This document shows, piece after piece, positions 11,059 to 22,662 of a stretch of DNA of 64,000 nt. The DNA comes from Cydia pomonella (Eukaryota; Arthropoda; Insecta; Lepidoptera; Tortricidae). Each line of letters opens with the position of its first letter. Position 1 is the stretch's first letter. The position numbers and the translations under genes were made by a program. The notes below the pieces were generated by a model. The model was not told the origin of the DNA. It did not search any database and saw nothing but the letters and a program-made list of their open reading frames with translations. The DNA lies in contig NC_084713.1 of assembly GCF_033807575.1 (NCBI RefSeq), positions 12,216,703 through 12,280,702 of the forward strand, read 5' to 3'.

Positions 11059-12197
11059 AAAATAAAATCTCGTCTTTAAAATAAAATATGTCAATCTTGT
11101 ATTACATGTATTCAAGAATAACTGTAGAAGACAGTCAGAAAATGAACATGCAATTTTATTATCGAATAAGTCAGTGGCACCCAAAATGTTTAGGTTTATC
11201 CTCGCCCTGACTGATTTAATCGGCCCGTGAAAGCAAATAGTGGTATGATATGCCTTACGACTGACTGACTGAAGACTGTATATTTACAACTTATTTAACC
11301 GTGAGGTATCACACCAGCAAGTAGTCATGACAATGACATGGAAAATGTGAGTTACGTCCTTTTGGCACTTGCATTTTCTCAGAATGTAAGGGATATTTTC
11401 ACTTGCTTTCTTTATGGGAGGTATAATATGACCAAATAAATGCCATTTAACTTTGTTTCCACTAACTCATGTATCTATAGTTACATCAATAAGTCATCAC
11501 GGCAGATCTGTCTCTTTCTTTTCTTCTTTCTTTCTTTCTTTTTATAGGACATTATTACACAAATTGACTAAGTCCCACAGTAAGCTCAATAAGGCTTGTG
11601 TTGAGGGTACTTAGACAACGATATATATAATATATAAATATTTATAAATACTTAAATACATAGAAAACACCCATGACTCAGGAACAAATATCCATGCTCA
11701 TTACACGAATAAATGCCCTTACCAGGATTTGAACCCGGGACCATCAGCTTCGTAGGCAGGGTCACTACCCACTAGGCCAAACCGGTCGTCACACACACAC
11801 ACAGAGACACACACACACACACACACACAGACACAGAGAGACACACACACACAGAGAGAGATACCTACGCTACTCTACTGAGCATGAATTGAAATGGATT
11901 GACATCTTGTCTATGCACCCTGATAACTTAACTTGGGGGCTAGACAACATGACAATCGTTGATTGAAAACGCCAATAGAAACTTTAGGAGACGCATCGTT
12001 AAACAATAAAATCTGAAAATGCGGCGCTTTTGCTTGCTTCCCGAAACCCGCGCTCACTCCGATACTTCGCGCGTAGTGAATTTTCTTCTACGCCAGCTTA
12101 TTCTTACTCGTATGGTCGTATGAGGCAAGGGCTGTTTAAACTATAAAAATAAGAATTAGTCGAAAAATCACAACTACAGTTACTGTAGTTGTGATTT
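11059..12197. repeat. Tandem duplication, copy 2 (with SINE insert)
   Basis: Second copy of 10242-11049, enlarged by about 330 bp at 11518-11850 by a SINE plus simple repeats. Outside the insert the two copies differ at few positions (for example at the GTTGC/CTTGC and TTACC/TTTCC sites). It ends in the same ACTGTAGTTGTG palindrome, followed by a small GAAAGCTACTGTAGCTTTC hairpin. Confidence 0.9.
11518..11850 (-). mobile_element. tRNA-derived SINE with simple repeats
   Basis: Read on the minus strand it starts at about 11797 with a tRNA-like head. A box-A-like TGGCCTAGTGGG is followed by a box-B sequence GGTTCAAATCC, which would form an internal RNA polymerase III promoter. The body carries TTTGTTCCTGAGTCATGG and TCGTTGTCTAAGTACCC, and the tail is rich in GAAA repeats (TTTC on the + strand, 11518-11545). 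A (CA)n/(GA)n tract follows the head at 11792-11850. Other copies are at 28681, 48173, 49318 and 56656. Confidence 0.85.
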
Positions 12198-13425
12198 GAA
12201 AGCTACTGTAGCTTTCAATAGGTATTGTGTGTATAGATTAGACTAATATACATGGAAAATTTAGAGGCTTGAAACGGTCCCATTTGCCGGTACAATAAAA
12301 ATGTATGTTTAATAAGAGGCATCTATGATATGATTTTCTCTGCTATAGAAGTTAGCTAATCATAAAACGGCAGCTACAGAAGTCAAGAACAACAATACTT
12401 TCATGGGTTTTGTAAGAAGATAAATCAAGATATCATATGCCAAAATTTACAATGCGTCGTCGTCTTAAATAATGTATAGAGATTTATGTCTTTTCATTTA
12501 GCGTTGTCTAGACCCCCTGAGCTGAATAAATACTGAATGTTTCTTTCAGTTTTACACGGACGAAACTTCAAGCTTGTATAATCTTCTGAATTAAAGTAAG
12601 TATGACGTTTGATATTTAAACCTATAATAATACGTGACCTAAACATCATGCAGCGAGTGATTTATCAGCAAATATTTCACAATCACCTAGCAAAAAGACG
12701 CTTGAACTTTGATATTTGCTTAAATCTACATAATACATTTAAAAACAAATTTCTTATAGTATGGAATCATATAATAATATTATTAAGTGTATTATTGACA
12801 ATAGAGGATTATACATTTATACACAATAAATAACATAATCCAATAAGTACCTGGTGTAAATAAAAAGAATAACAACTTCATTCCTGACTTCGTGCCACTC
12901 TCGCATCGCTACCTACTGCGCAATCTTATCATATATTTTCGTATACCTCACAACATCTCGCAAGTTATATAGACGCAAAATAACAAACTGTAAATGTCAA
13001 CGCGAAGCTTGTTTATGCGAATGTTAAACCTATTTGCATGCTCCTTTTTTGGGTACCGTAAATTCATTGTATTTTTTGAAGATACCTACGAATCAATTAA
13101 AATTTACTACAGACCCGGTTTAACATTACACGAACCATTTCGAGCTACTTTTGACCCCTTCACATATGAAATTTGGCACATTTATTCAAGCTGTTTAGCT
13201 TGTCTAGCATACGAAATTCGATTCGATTCGTTATTGATAAATAAACGTTTATAAACCGGCATTTTTGTGTCTGACTGTCTTATAGATAAAAAACCTAACC
13301 CATTTTCAGATGACCTAGAATATTGATATTTGGCATCAAGGAAGACTATTAGGTGTATATAGAGGGAAAAATCTGAAAATTGATAGATAATTTGATGGAA
13401 AAAATCATACAGGGCGTTTATTTAG
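12198..13425. other. AT-rich sequence, nothing recognised
   Basis: Short open frames at 12609-12833 and 12994-13254 have the composition expected from AT-rich noncoding DNA, and no motif supports them. Confidence 0.4.
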
Positions 13426-13888
13426 TCCTGCAATACGGGGTGAATATACAAGGTGGCCAAAAAATATGAGCATTCCCGTTGCCAGGGAGCAACTTTTACT
13501 ATGGGACCAACTCCGACATCGCGAATTTTTTTTTAACCCTCCCATAGAAAATGGACCAGCTAAAATGTATGAAACAGCCCGAATTTTTTTTCGCGATTTC
13601 GGGGTTGGTCCCATAGTAAAAGTTGCTCAGTATAATCCCAAAACCTCCCAGGCAACAGGAATGCACATATTTTTTGGCCACCTTGTATAGGTCATACCGA
13701 GTAACTTTTACTATGTATTCGAACCAACCCCGAAATCGCGGAAAAAAGTTTACTCTCACATAGAAAATGTCAAGATCAGACAGCCAAAATGTATGTAACA
13801 GCCAATTTTTTTTCGCTATTTCGAGGTTGGTCCCATAGTCAAAGTTGCTCAGTGTGGCCTATATATTCATCCCGTAAATTATTGCAGG
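13426..13888. mobile_element. Nested fold-back elements
   Basis: The inner element, 13449-13687, has inverted ends ACAAGGTGGCCAAAAAATATG and its complement and sits next to TATA. It contains an AT-rich core with TTGGTCCCATAGTAAAAGTTG. The outer inverted repeat is CCTGCAATACGGGGTGAATATA at 13427-13448 and a diverged complement at 13865-13888. Between the inner right end and the outer right end, 13700-13860 repeats much of the inner core (GGTTGGTCCCATAGTCAAAG). The open frames on both strands here arise from the palindromic structure. Confidence 0.7.
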
Positions 13889-14551
13889 TGACTGGTGGGA
13901 TTTTATTTATCCCGATGCATTGAACTGAACTTGGTTAGGACTTCCTCATCATCATCATCATTATCATTATATTTGAATGTAAATATTTGTGATTAAATTA
14001 GTTACTTTTGCCTATGTCAACTTCTACTTGGTATGCGCCTCAAAGATATGATTATAATTTAAATTTAACATTTTGATATTATTAGTATTAAAATTAAATT
14101 CAATTTATTCACAAATGTCATTAAAAAATCGTTAAAGGGATAATATCATTTTTGTAATAAAAATACCTTTATTGCCTTATAAAATAATTCATAAATTATT
14201 GTGCGACTTGATATTGTTTGGCAGTTTATTGTACACCCGGATTGCTATATATTGTGAGCTTTTGGATAGCATTTTTGTTTTTGAAGGGGGGATAACAAGC
14301 TGATATTTTCTCCTGTTTCAGCTGCATATACAGCTAATGATAGTATATCCCGTGTGTTTCAAAACAGGTTCAGCTGGTTCCGGGGCATTAAATGCCAACC
14401 ATTATTCAGACGCATTTTCTTATGCGTCTCTCTAATGCATGATAGGCCGACAGATCAGTTTTTAAGTCTGTTTTCCTACAAAGTAAGAAATAACAAACTT
14501 TAAAAATATATACCTATATTTAATCATAATTAATTAAGCTTTATTAATTTA

Positions 14552-14710
14552 AATGGAACAGTAATAAACTAATGCTAATTCTTAGTAAAAAGTTACATTA
14601 ATTGTTAATGTTATATACATTAACTGTTACATTAATTGTTAATGTTATATACATTAACAATTAATGTAACTTTTTACCAAGAATTAGCATTAGTTTATTA
14701 CTGTTCCATT
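14552..14710. mobile_element. Near-perfect palindromic MITE
   Basis: Arms of about 70 bp start AATGGAACAGTAATAAAC and end in the complement. The centre contains repeated TTAATGTTATATACATTAA blocks, including a short direct duplication at 14598-14650. Confidence 0.85.
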
Positions 14711-15371
14711 ATATAATATTCTCTGTTCAGAACAAAAGCAAACTGAAAACCCTTTATTAACAGAATTAAGGAACCCTCTTCATAATGGCGCGTCACACTT
14801 CACTGGTTTTCGGGAAACATGTGACATAACATAATGTGGAACAAAGGGGGAAGAGATTAGATAAAAAAGATGTATATGCTATATCTCCGTATTTTTATTG
14901 TTTGCACATTTCCTGCACCATATGTTAAGCTACTTCGGAGTTAAGAGTATTCATTCATTTATCGCGACACGTTTTTCAAGTGCGCCATTTCTGAGTTCTG
15001 TGTTGTATTCATATTCATGAAATTCAATTTTGCTAGAAAGTAGGTAGGTACCTGACTACTTAGATATATATGTTATGAGTTGTAACTTTGTCAAAAAAAT
15101 AATAAACCTACTTTTTCTTACAATTCGCACATCATCATATGTCATACCTATCCATCTTTTCTATCTTCCACTAGTAACACAGTTGGCCATCCAGACTACA
15201 TATTTGTTGCTAAATACCTACTAAGACATGATTTCCACTTTTTTTGTAACCTTAGTGCCAATGCTTATTACAATTAATTTAAAGTTAAGTAGAACCTTGC
15301 TCTTTACAATAGAAACAAACAATAGTGTTTATATTTAATCTATATTTTCATTAAAATAACTAAGGCAGTAT
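14711..15371. other. Intergenic, nothing recognised
   Basis: AT-rich sequence without a supported gene or repeat. Confidence 0.5.
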
Positions 15372-15532
15372 CTTACGTGAGCGAATAACTCGCAAACGCG
15401 AAGCGGCGCGTCGCGCCGCGGGTGAATTCAATCCTTTGATACCTATGGAAGTGTCCTACGTGGGCGATTTCCGAATGCCGTTGGGCCGCCGCGCCGCGCC
15501 GTGTCGCATTCGCGAATCATCGCTCACGTAAG
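15372..15532. mobile_element. GC-rich fold-back element
   Basis: Inverted ends CTTACGTGAGCGA and TCGCTCACGTAAG enclose a GC-rich interior (GCGCGTCGCGCCGCGGG and a similar right-hand block). It has no coding capacity and is consistent with a short MITE. Confidence 0.65.
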
Positions 15533-17150
15533 CCGCTGCGTAACTAGGTACTCCGGAGGTTAAAATTTGTCGACGAAACGCTTATGCCGCAAAAAATATT
15601 ACGGTAATGCCACCTATAACACGCATCACTGCATATACGCTGAAACAAGTTTCTACATGGTCGGTCCTTTTCATTGGAGCGAAGGTTAATTTCCAACGCA
15701 ATATACTTCGTTTCAAAGCAATCGTTCAACTAAATAATTCTAGTAAAATTCTTATACCCATATAAACCCTCTAATTAGTGGGCAAAGCCGCCCTAAAGGC
15801 TAAATGGGATTAATTTATGAGGAAAAGCTCTAAAGCTCAAGCTCTTAGCTTTCGACTCGCCACTCTATCCACATTTTCACGCGAGCCATGGGAATATAAC
15901 GATTGTGGAATTTATAATATGTATTTACATTTAGTACAACGTCCTCTTTTTATGAAATTGGCATATATTAACATAACAAAGGAATATACCAGTAAAAACC
16001 TTTATTTTAAATTAATAAATGGTGGTTGCTATGGAAACGTACACCATCATTTTTTGTGCCATCCTCACTGGAATAACAAACTTTAGATACCTAACTTATT
16101 TTAGTAGGTAAATACATCTTACTATATTCAGATTTTATTACGTCTGACCATATTCTAAGAAGTAGGTAAATGTACTTAGTTCAAATTGAACAACTTTTTA
16201 TGAAGTTGTGGTTTTAACCTAGGTAACTAAAGCCAAGATCGTTCGTAGGTTAACTAATAAATATGGCATCCGCATTGTCAAATTACACTTGCGTCTTCTT
16301 TAACACAAAGTCCTTAAAGTCAAAGATGAGTAATCTACTTCAACGTGAAACAATCCCAAGCTCCCGCATAGCTAATAATGAATGGAGTCAATTAGGCTGC
16401 TGGCTCGACTAGTATCAGCTTTATTAAGCAGCCTTCGAAACTCAGTAGGTAACTTAGCATATTCCAACAAACAACCAAAGGGCTGATTTTGGAGGACTTA
16501 CGCTATACAACTTATACAAGGCTTACTTTTTCCGTATTAACTGCTGGAGCGGACTACTTTTGCAAGTCAAGACAGATTTATTTACTTTTTAGCATAAATC
16601 TTTCAAGTACGAGTTGACTCGCTCGGACGCTCACTTACTAAAGATTTCGTAATTACAAGTATACATTAATAATACATGTAAGTACCGCTTATAACCAGGC
16701 GAGCCGCATGCTTGTTTGCCACCGACGTAATATAAAAAAAATATGTATATAAATAAGTACCTACATATACATTAAATACATTAGTACCCCAAGGAAAATT
16801 ATCATGCATCACTTTCTTACGATATTTCTTACCAAATTACCCATTTTTAGTGTATGTATACCCACAATACCTTGTCGGCTTATGAAGTTTTGCAGTTCGA
16901 CGCCGTTGTATTTCGTGTAAGTAGGTAAACTGACGACAGGATCTTTGGTGTAGTAGTTACGCTTAAATCTGAACTCCATCTACTCGTACTAAAGTCCATA
17001 GTGTAATATCGGCAGAGCGCACAAATTCAGTCTATTCGTATAAATATACAAATAGTAGTGAGGAATAAGAGTAGGTCCTATTGTTTCCAAAGGAATTTTA
17101 TGACTCGTCGACAATGTAGTAGTAGTTTATCTTAGCTTGGTTGGCTCCAA
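15533..17150. other. Intergenic, nothing recognised
   Basis: Small open frames (15544-15729, 15817-16086) lack motifs or supporting splice context. No repeat family is recognised here. Confidence 0.4.
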
Positions 17151-17353
17151 TCAGCATTCTTCAGTACGTAACAGATATAGTTCACGGGCCAGGCGCAAAT
17201 TTTGTCGGCCATTGCATCCCGCAGGAAGCCGTAGAGTGAGGTGAGAGAGGGAGATGTGAAGCTTCGTGAACATCAGCTGCCGCTCGGTTGGTGGGTTGAG
17301 GAACGTCTGGCATAGCGTCTCGATTGAAACTTTGTCAGATGATAATTTAGATG
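17151..17353 (-). other. Exon-like open frame, function unknown
   Basis: On the minus strand a T-rich tract ends in a splice-acceptor-like CACAATAG. It is followed by 66 codons to a TGA at 17151-17153. The predicted peptide has stretches SKLSSDKVSIETLCQTFL, NPPTERQLMFTKLHISL and LRLPAGCNGRQN. It reads like ordinary globular protein rather than low-complexity noise, and its GC content is above background. I recognise no family. A diverged copy lies inverted at about 17570-17735. It could be a real exon of a host gene with long introns, or a piece of an unrecognised transposon. No donor site was found, so it would have to be terminal. Confidence 0.3.
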
Positions 17354-17569
17354 CTATTGTGAGTTAAAAAAAATCGTTAAAAGTTAAATAGGCAATTATA
17401 TTTTGCATTATTTTAATTAGGTCCAAAGAGTTCCTAATCATCACGTCATAGTTGTTTTAAATAAGATTTTAGTGATATTTACGGCTGAAACTACGGTTCC
17501 CGGAAAGACAGACGTATATTAATAGTAATTTTTAATTTTCCTGTTATGCCAGCAGACGATTTTTTTTAT

Positions 17570-17735
17570 TCACAATTGCATATTGTATCTAAACTATCAT
17601 CTGACAAAATTAAAAATATTTTTATTGCGACTGCCGTTCCTCAATCCACAAACGGAGGGGCAGCTGACGTTCACGAGGGTTCATTATACATATCCCTTAA
17701 CCACTGTTTGTTATCGCCCGGGACACTATTGGTCA
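17570..17735 (+). pseudogene. Inverted, decayed copy of the exon-like segment
   Basis: This opposite-strand segment aligns with 17151-17353. It shares TATCATCTGACAAA, the CAATCCACAAACGGAG region and GCAGCTGACGTTCACGA, as well as the upstream T-rich tract. Frameshifts split the peptide over two frames (IVSKLSSDKI in one, LNPQTEGQLTFTRVH in another). It looks like a duplicated genomic fragment that then decayed. Confidence 0.5.
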
Positions 17736-17840
17736 TGGAAATCTATTAATTGCTTGGGGACTAAAGGTACTGCACATTTTACCTACAATCAAAACCTGCC
17801 AAAAAATATTGCATTAAAGATACATTCGCTATTTAAATAG

Positions 17841-19079
17841 AATGCAGGGTATTTTTTACCTCATAACAAGTAGTTTGTATTTAAAACTATCTAGCGATAG
17901 CAGGTCAAATAAAACCTTTTTTCATTAATTATTGCGTCCTCAATTCCGTTAAAGCAACTGTTTCAATTCGATTTAATCGATCAGACGATCACTATAACGA
18001 CTACGTAAACCTTTCGTGTCTAATAAATTTCGGCATCTAAATTGAAAGAAAAATCCAGCGTTTGTATTGAAAAGGACTTTACTGCGGTCTGACACGCCAT
18101 CTATTTATTTTACTTCATGTTTTATTCGTGTTATCTTCCAAATATTATGTACTCCAATCAAGACTTTTCCATGTTGGTACGAAACAACAATTAAGATTTT
18201 AAACCTTCTTTAACATATGTACTTATACCTACCAAAATTATGAAATTAATTTAGTTTGACATAGTTTGTTGATAAAATTCCTTCTACATTCATATTTGGA
18301 ATTTAATAGTTACCAAGAATTTAATGTTAATAGTTACCAATAAGAATTTATCGATCGTGATCGATAACCGAAGGCAGCTTGTGTTAAATAATAAAGAATG
18401 TACGGAGCTACGTGTTCGAACTCGAAAATACTGAGCAACATAACATAGATGACTTTGTCAATAGGAGTGGCTAACCCAACCACACAAAACAACCAAGTAC
18501 GTACCTATTTGTAAAATGTATAAAATGAATAATTTGTGTTGTTTATTGTACATATTGTAAAATGACATGTAAAATACTTAATTTTTATGAATAAAGTTCT
18601 GAATCTGAAACATAGAAATTCCAGGCATGATTGTGGCATGTTTAAAACAAAACATTATGACTGAAAGGTGAATAGAAACACGCATATATTTGAACTACTT
18701 ATACCAGGGTTTACCAAAACACGGGCTCTATAAGGTAAGTACGAAATTCAAATAGTATCAAATACACCCGCTAACCGCGATTGTACTGAACACTCCATGA
18801 ATATAAAGTGAAAACTCTTATGTCAATCCAAACCCGTTTGACTCAAGTGTTAGTGCAACACCAATTTGCACCTCGGCTTCGAAACTAGCTCATACTATTA
18901 ACAAAACGGCCGTGACCGCACGAGCGTTCATTTTACAGGCTGTCCAAACCATGATGGGACAAACAACAGAAATCTAGAAGATGCCATGGAAACAATTTAT
19001 TTTATAAATTTGCTATAAATTAAATATTTATAAAGTATCGTCAAAAAAAAGGAATGGGAAAATAGAGGGGAAGAGATGA
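17841..19079. other. Intergenic, retroposon-like tail only
   Basis: Near 18525-18610 is a sequence ending GAATAAAGTTCTGAATCTGAA that resembles a retroposon 3' end. Otherwise nothing is recognised. Confidence 0.4.
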
Positions 19080-19211
19080 CGAGGAAGACCGAGAAAAAAA
19101 TATTTCAACCAAATAAAAGAAGATAAGGTCGTGTTATACCAGAAGGTTAAGGAGTTGGCAGAGGGCCGGACGAGTTGGAGATTGCTCCACCGACAAGAGC
19201 ACAGCTCTTAA
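19080..19211 (+). pseudogene. LINE reverse-transcriptase tail fragment
   Basis: A short frame ends at a TAA at 19209-19211. Its product contains GRPRKKYFNQIKED and RTSWRLLHRQEHSS. This resembles the extreme C-terminus of insect non-LTR retrotransposon polyproteins (GRPR...W..LLHRQ style, RTE/CR1/Jockey-like). A stop at 19077-19079 limits it upstream, and no catalytic domain is present, so it is a 5'-truncated or decayed copy. The clade cannot be settled from so little. Confidence 0.6.
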
Positions 19212-19276
19212 ATATAAACAAGAAGTTACTTTTCGTTTGTTTTCGAAGCTTTAAAGCGATTCAGATTGGTAACGTA

Positions 19277-19560
19277 AAGGTGACAGTCCATTTCTGACCG
19301 CAGCTGCACTACTGCTCCGACATTACTGCAGCGGCCTGATCGTGTCGGTGTTATTGTCAATTTCCATAGTAAAATCAATGACGGTACCGACTGCACGTAA
19401 TATGGTAATTTTAACGTATTTCCGACCGCAGCTGCACTACTGCTCCGACATTACTGCAGCGGCCTGAATACGTCAGTGTTATTGTCAAATTCCATAGTAA
19501 AATGATGACAAGACCGACTGCACGTAGCATGGTGATTTTTAGTGTTTGGTGTACATACGA
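19277..19560 (+). repeat. Inverted-repeat end plus 128-bp tandem repeat
   Basis: It starts with AAGGTGACAGTCCATTTC. Two direct copies of a ~128-bp unit follow (from 19291 and 19419), each carrying GACCGCAGCTGCACTACTGC and CATTACTGCAGCGGCCTGA. The left terminal sequence is matched in inverse orientation at 22447-22485, so it may be one end of a 3.2-kb element. Related sequence is at 43693-43890. Confidence 0.7.
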
Positions 19561-20329
19561 CCGCAACTGCAAACCGCACGTCAAATCTTTACAGAAATGT
19601 CTTTGGTCACAGATATTAGTAGCTCTAAGCAAAGAGGATATAACCACTACAATATAAGGAGTTTATTACACCCGTGGATAAACAACCCCGATAGTTTCTG
19701 TGTTTCGCGGTAGTTCCTCTGTATCTTGGCGTTGCTCTTATTGTTTTTGTTTAATGTTTCCTGATAAATTCATTAAATAAACAGTTCTTTCCTTTTTTCG
19801 TAGTTTTCCGAGAACAGCTATAAGCTCGAAAGGGCAAGAACGATAGAGAGCCAAATATATGATTTTCAAATTAAGATTTTCATGGTAGGCAATAAGTAGA
19901 TAGTAGCTATGTATGTATATATAAATTATTTACAAACTAATAATAGTGAAAAAACTGGAAAACTAGTTCGCCTTTGTATTAATGATGAGAGTTTTTTTCC
20001 TGTTTTGTGTTAATTTTTGTACAATAAAGTTTTACTACTACTACTACTAAATTACAGGACGCACTTATGTGTTAGAATAAGATCGATGTAGGTATGCTAA
20101 CCATTATCGTACAATCATGTACACATAGCATAAAAATGTGACAATATAATATTTCTATGATGATTCTAATACTGAACGGAGTGGTCGTATGCAATTTCCT
20201 CTCTCTTTCCTCTTTCTCTCTTTTTCCAAATTTTGACTGAGAAAATGTTTCGAATGAAATAGCTTACTCTGTATCCTCTATATTTGTGTTAGGATACTAC
20301 GAAACCACAGTAGATTACATTTTTTAGTG

Positions 20330-20500
20330 GCAACAATGGTCGCGCACTGTGCGGCTTAAGAGGAATTTCCTCCCGCGGGCGCTCCGGCTTTAGTATGAGC
20401 TCCCTGCCGAGGTTTTTCTGAAGGTCTACAGTAGGGGTTCTTGAAAAAAGAAGTGTACAGGTTTTTAAAGGGTCGGCAACGCGCATGCTTCTGGAGTTGG
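20330..20500. repeat. Worn lepidopteran dispersed repeat
   Basis: A GC-richer segment with CCTCCCGCGGGCGCTCCGG and, further on, GGGTCGGCAACGCGCATG. The latter phrase is characteristic of common moth retroposon fragments. No coding potential. Confidence 0.4.
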
Positions 20501-20590
20501 AGGCGTGCTTAGGAGTTTCAGTGACGCTTATATTTAACAGGATTAATTACTGAATTCTCGCTGACAGTACCGTGGCACAGTGAATTTGGC

Positions 20591-21117
20591 GTGATAAAAT
20601 GTGAAAGTGTCGTAATATCATATTATATACACCGTGGGTTGGTAAAATCCGACAGATCTTAACCACGCATTCCTGAGGATCAAAAAATGTTTAGTAAAAT
20701 TCGGGAAAAAAATGTTCTGTTTTTTTTAGCCGATTTAAAAGCCATTTTCTGCACACAGCACGTTATTTCTTTCTACATCTTGGCGGAAATAAAAAACATT
20801 ACAACGAAGAAGTAAAGTTTTCTTAATTCATATATAGATCAAAATTGCGAGTGTTCTTTTTAGTTGAGTAATGTTTGTCAGAAGGTATGACTAAACCAAG
20901 TCACATAGAGGCAGCGCCGCAGCGAAAAAGGCTTTTTTCACAAAGTTATAGCAGAAACAAATTTTCGCAAGAATTGCCATTATCTCTGAAAGAAGACCGA
21001 TTACAGAAAATTTGTATGATATTTTAGCCTCTAAATGCGATTAAGAATACAACTTTAAAACTATCAGGTTTTACCAGCCCACGGTGTATAATATCGTGAC
21101 ACTTTCTCACTTTGTCA
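20591..21117. mobile_element. Long-TIR element, ~0.5 kb
   Basis: The left end TGATAAAATGTGAAAGTGTCG is matched in inverse orientation by CGTGACACTTTCTCACTTTGTCA-like sequence. Inside, TATACACCGTGGGTTGGTAAAA is matched by TTTTACCAGCCCACGGTGTATA. Arms total about 60 bp. The interior is AT-rich and noncoding. Confidence 0.7.
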
Positions 21118-21499
21118 TTTCAAAGCCATTTCTGTGATAAAAGAAGCAATAATTCAGTTGTATTACCTAGAAATACAAAAGGCAAAGTTGTTGTTTAACA
21201 CCTCATGGTAGCATATGGATACTCAAACGTAAGAAAAATTACAAAATTGAACCACAAGAGAAGCGACAGCGGTTTTAAAATAAAATTGTATTGACAGTTG
21301 CATGAGGGTTAAACAAACTTTGCTACAGAGCGCAACACGAATTTATTTTATCACACCATCACGAGGAAAATATTTATTATTCCAATTAATTTATTAAATA
21401 TTCTTTCTATCAGCCCCTTGGCTAACGTAAATAGCTTTCTTCATAAAGGATTTCTTGTCTCGACCATCAAGTTTTATATGGTCTAGTCATAAACTGTAT

Positions 21500-21552
21500 C
21501 TGCCACGACCACGAGTGCCGTCGCCCATGGACACCTGCAACACAAGAGCGAT
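21500..21552. repeat. Fragment of a common lepidopteran repeat
   Basis: CCGTCGCCCATGGACACCTGC and the following AACAC match the phrase at 33866-33960 (CCGCCGCCCATGGGCGCCTG). A short remnant. Confidence 0.5.
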
Positions 21553-22318
21553 TATAAGATTTAAATTTGTGCTTTAGTTTGAAATAGGAAACTGGACAAT
21601 ATTAAGCGTAATTATAGCTCTTACAAATCAATTTATTCGTTTATTCTTTACTTTTAGGTAACTAATGAAAGATTGGTTTAATATGAAAACTCAGAAAGAT
21701 AAATCTGTAATATTTTGCTAACACTGAACGACTGCATTGGAGAATTTATTTTGTCGCATCGCCATCTCCGAAACCCACGAATCCCTTTGCAAAAATAAAG
21801 TAAACCCGGGATAAAAGAGCCTACCTAGCTTCTTGAGGGGACGTTTATCGCAGACTTCTACATCCAGGCGGTACTAGGCCACCAAAAACGTGCAGACACC
21901 ACCGGCTGGATTTGGCTGCATCACGTGATGCAAGTGGATCAAGTGCGCATACCGTATCCATCACGAGCAACATGAGTCCCGCTCTCGTCGGGTTGCTGTG
22001 TGCGGTGGTCACGCGTTTAGTCAAGAGGATGGGGAAGATAATTTCAAAATGTTAACTTACCTTAAGTGAAGAAATATTTCTCCTCTGCATTCATTTAATT
22101 CGAGTAATTTGATTGTATTTCTTCAATTTGAAGTTAAATTGTTATTCATTTAATCGGCAAACAAACGATCACCAACAATATCTGGTTTTTTAATAATATT
22201 GCGTAGCTGCCTTCGACTGAATGTGACTTTTGTAGAAAGGCAAACTGTTTTTCGTTTTCGTGTACCATGTAGCATTATCGTCACTTACTTCTTCTCGTAA
22301 AAAATACAAATAAGTAAT
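21553..22318. other. Intergenic, nothing firm
   Basis: A GC-richer patch at 21830-22020 contains CATCACGTGATGC but has no open frame or family I recognise. Confidence 0.35.
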
Positions 22319-22485
22319 TTTATTTATACGTCTGACAGTGACATTATTCATTGACTTTGGCAATCAACTGACGAACGCTGCCGCGACTGCACGCCGCAAA
22401 CAGCAGCAGTCGGCCGCTGCAGTAATGTCGCACCAGTAATGTCGCAACGGTAGTGCAGCTGCAGTTGGAAATGGACTGTCACCTT
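22319..22485 (-). repeat. Inverse-orientation copy of the 19277 repeat
   Basis: Contains GCCGCTGCAGTAATGTCG, GTAGTGCAGCTGCAG and the terminal TGGACTGTCACCTT. All are reverse complements of motifs at 19277-19340. Confidence 0.7.
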
Positions 22486-22576
22486 AACGCGGCGCGGTGT
22501 CATTTATGTATTAACAATGAGCTATTATGAACATCATACTCTTTAATAATATCCTGTATGTTTAACCTCTATGTCT

Positions 22577-22627
22577 ATTTTTAGGGTTCCGTAGTCCCCT
22601 AGGAACCCTTATAGTTTCGCCATGTCC

Positions 22628-22662
<35 letters not shown>

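Noticed and set aside
12994..13254. 86-codon frame with aromatic-rich peptide
   Set aside because: Composition matches AT-rich noncoding sequence; no motif, splice site or repeat supports it.
13405..13759. Several frames on both strands
   Set aside because: They mirror each other because of the palindromic repeats.
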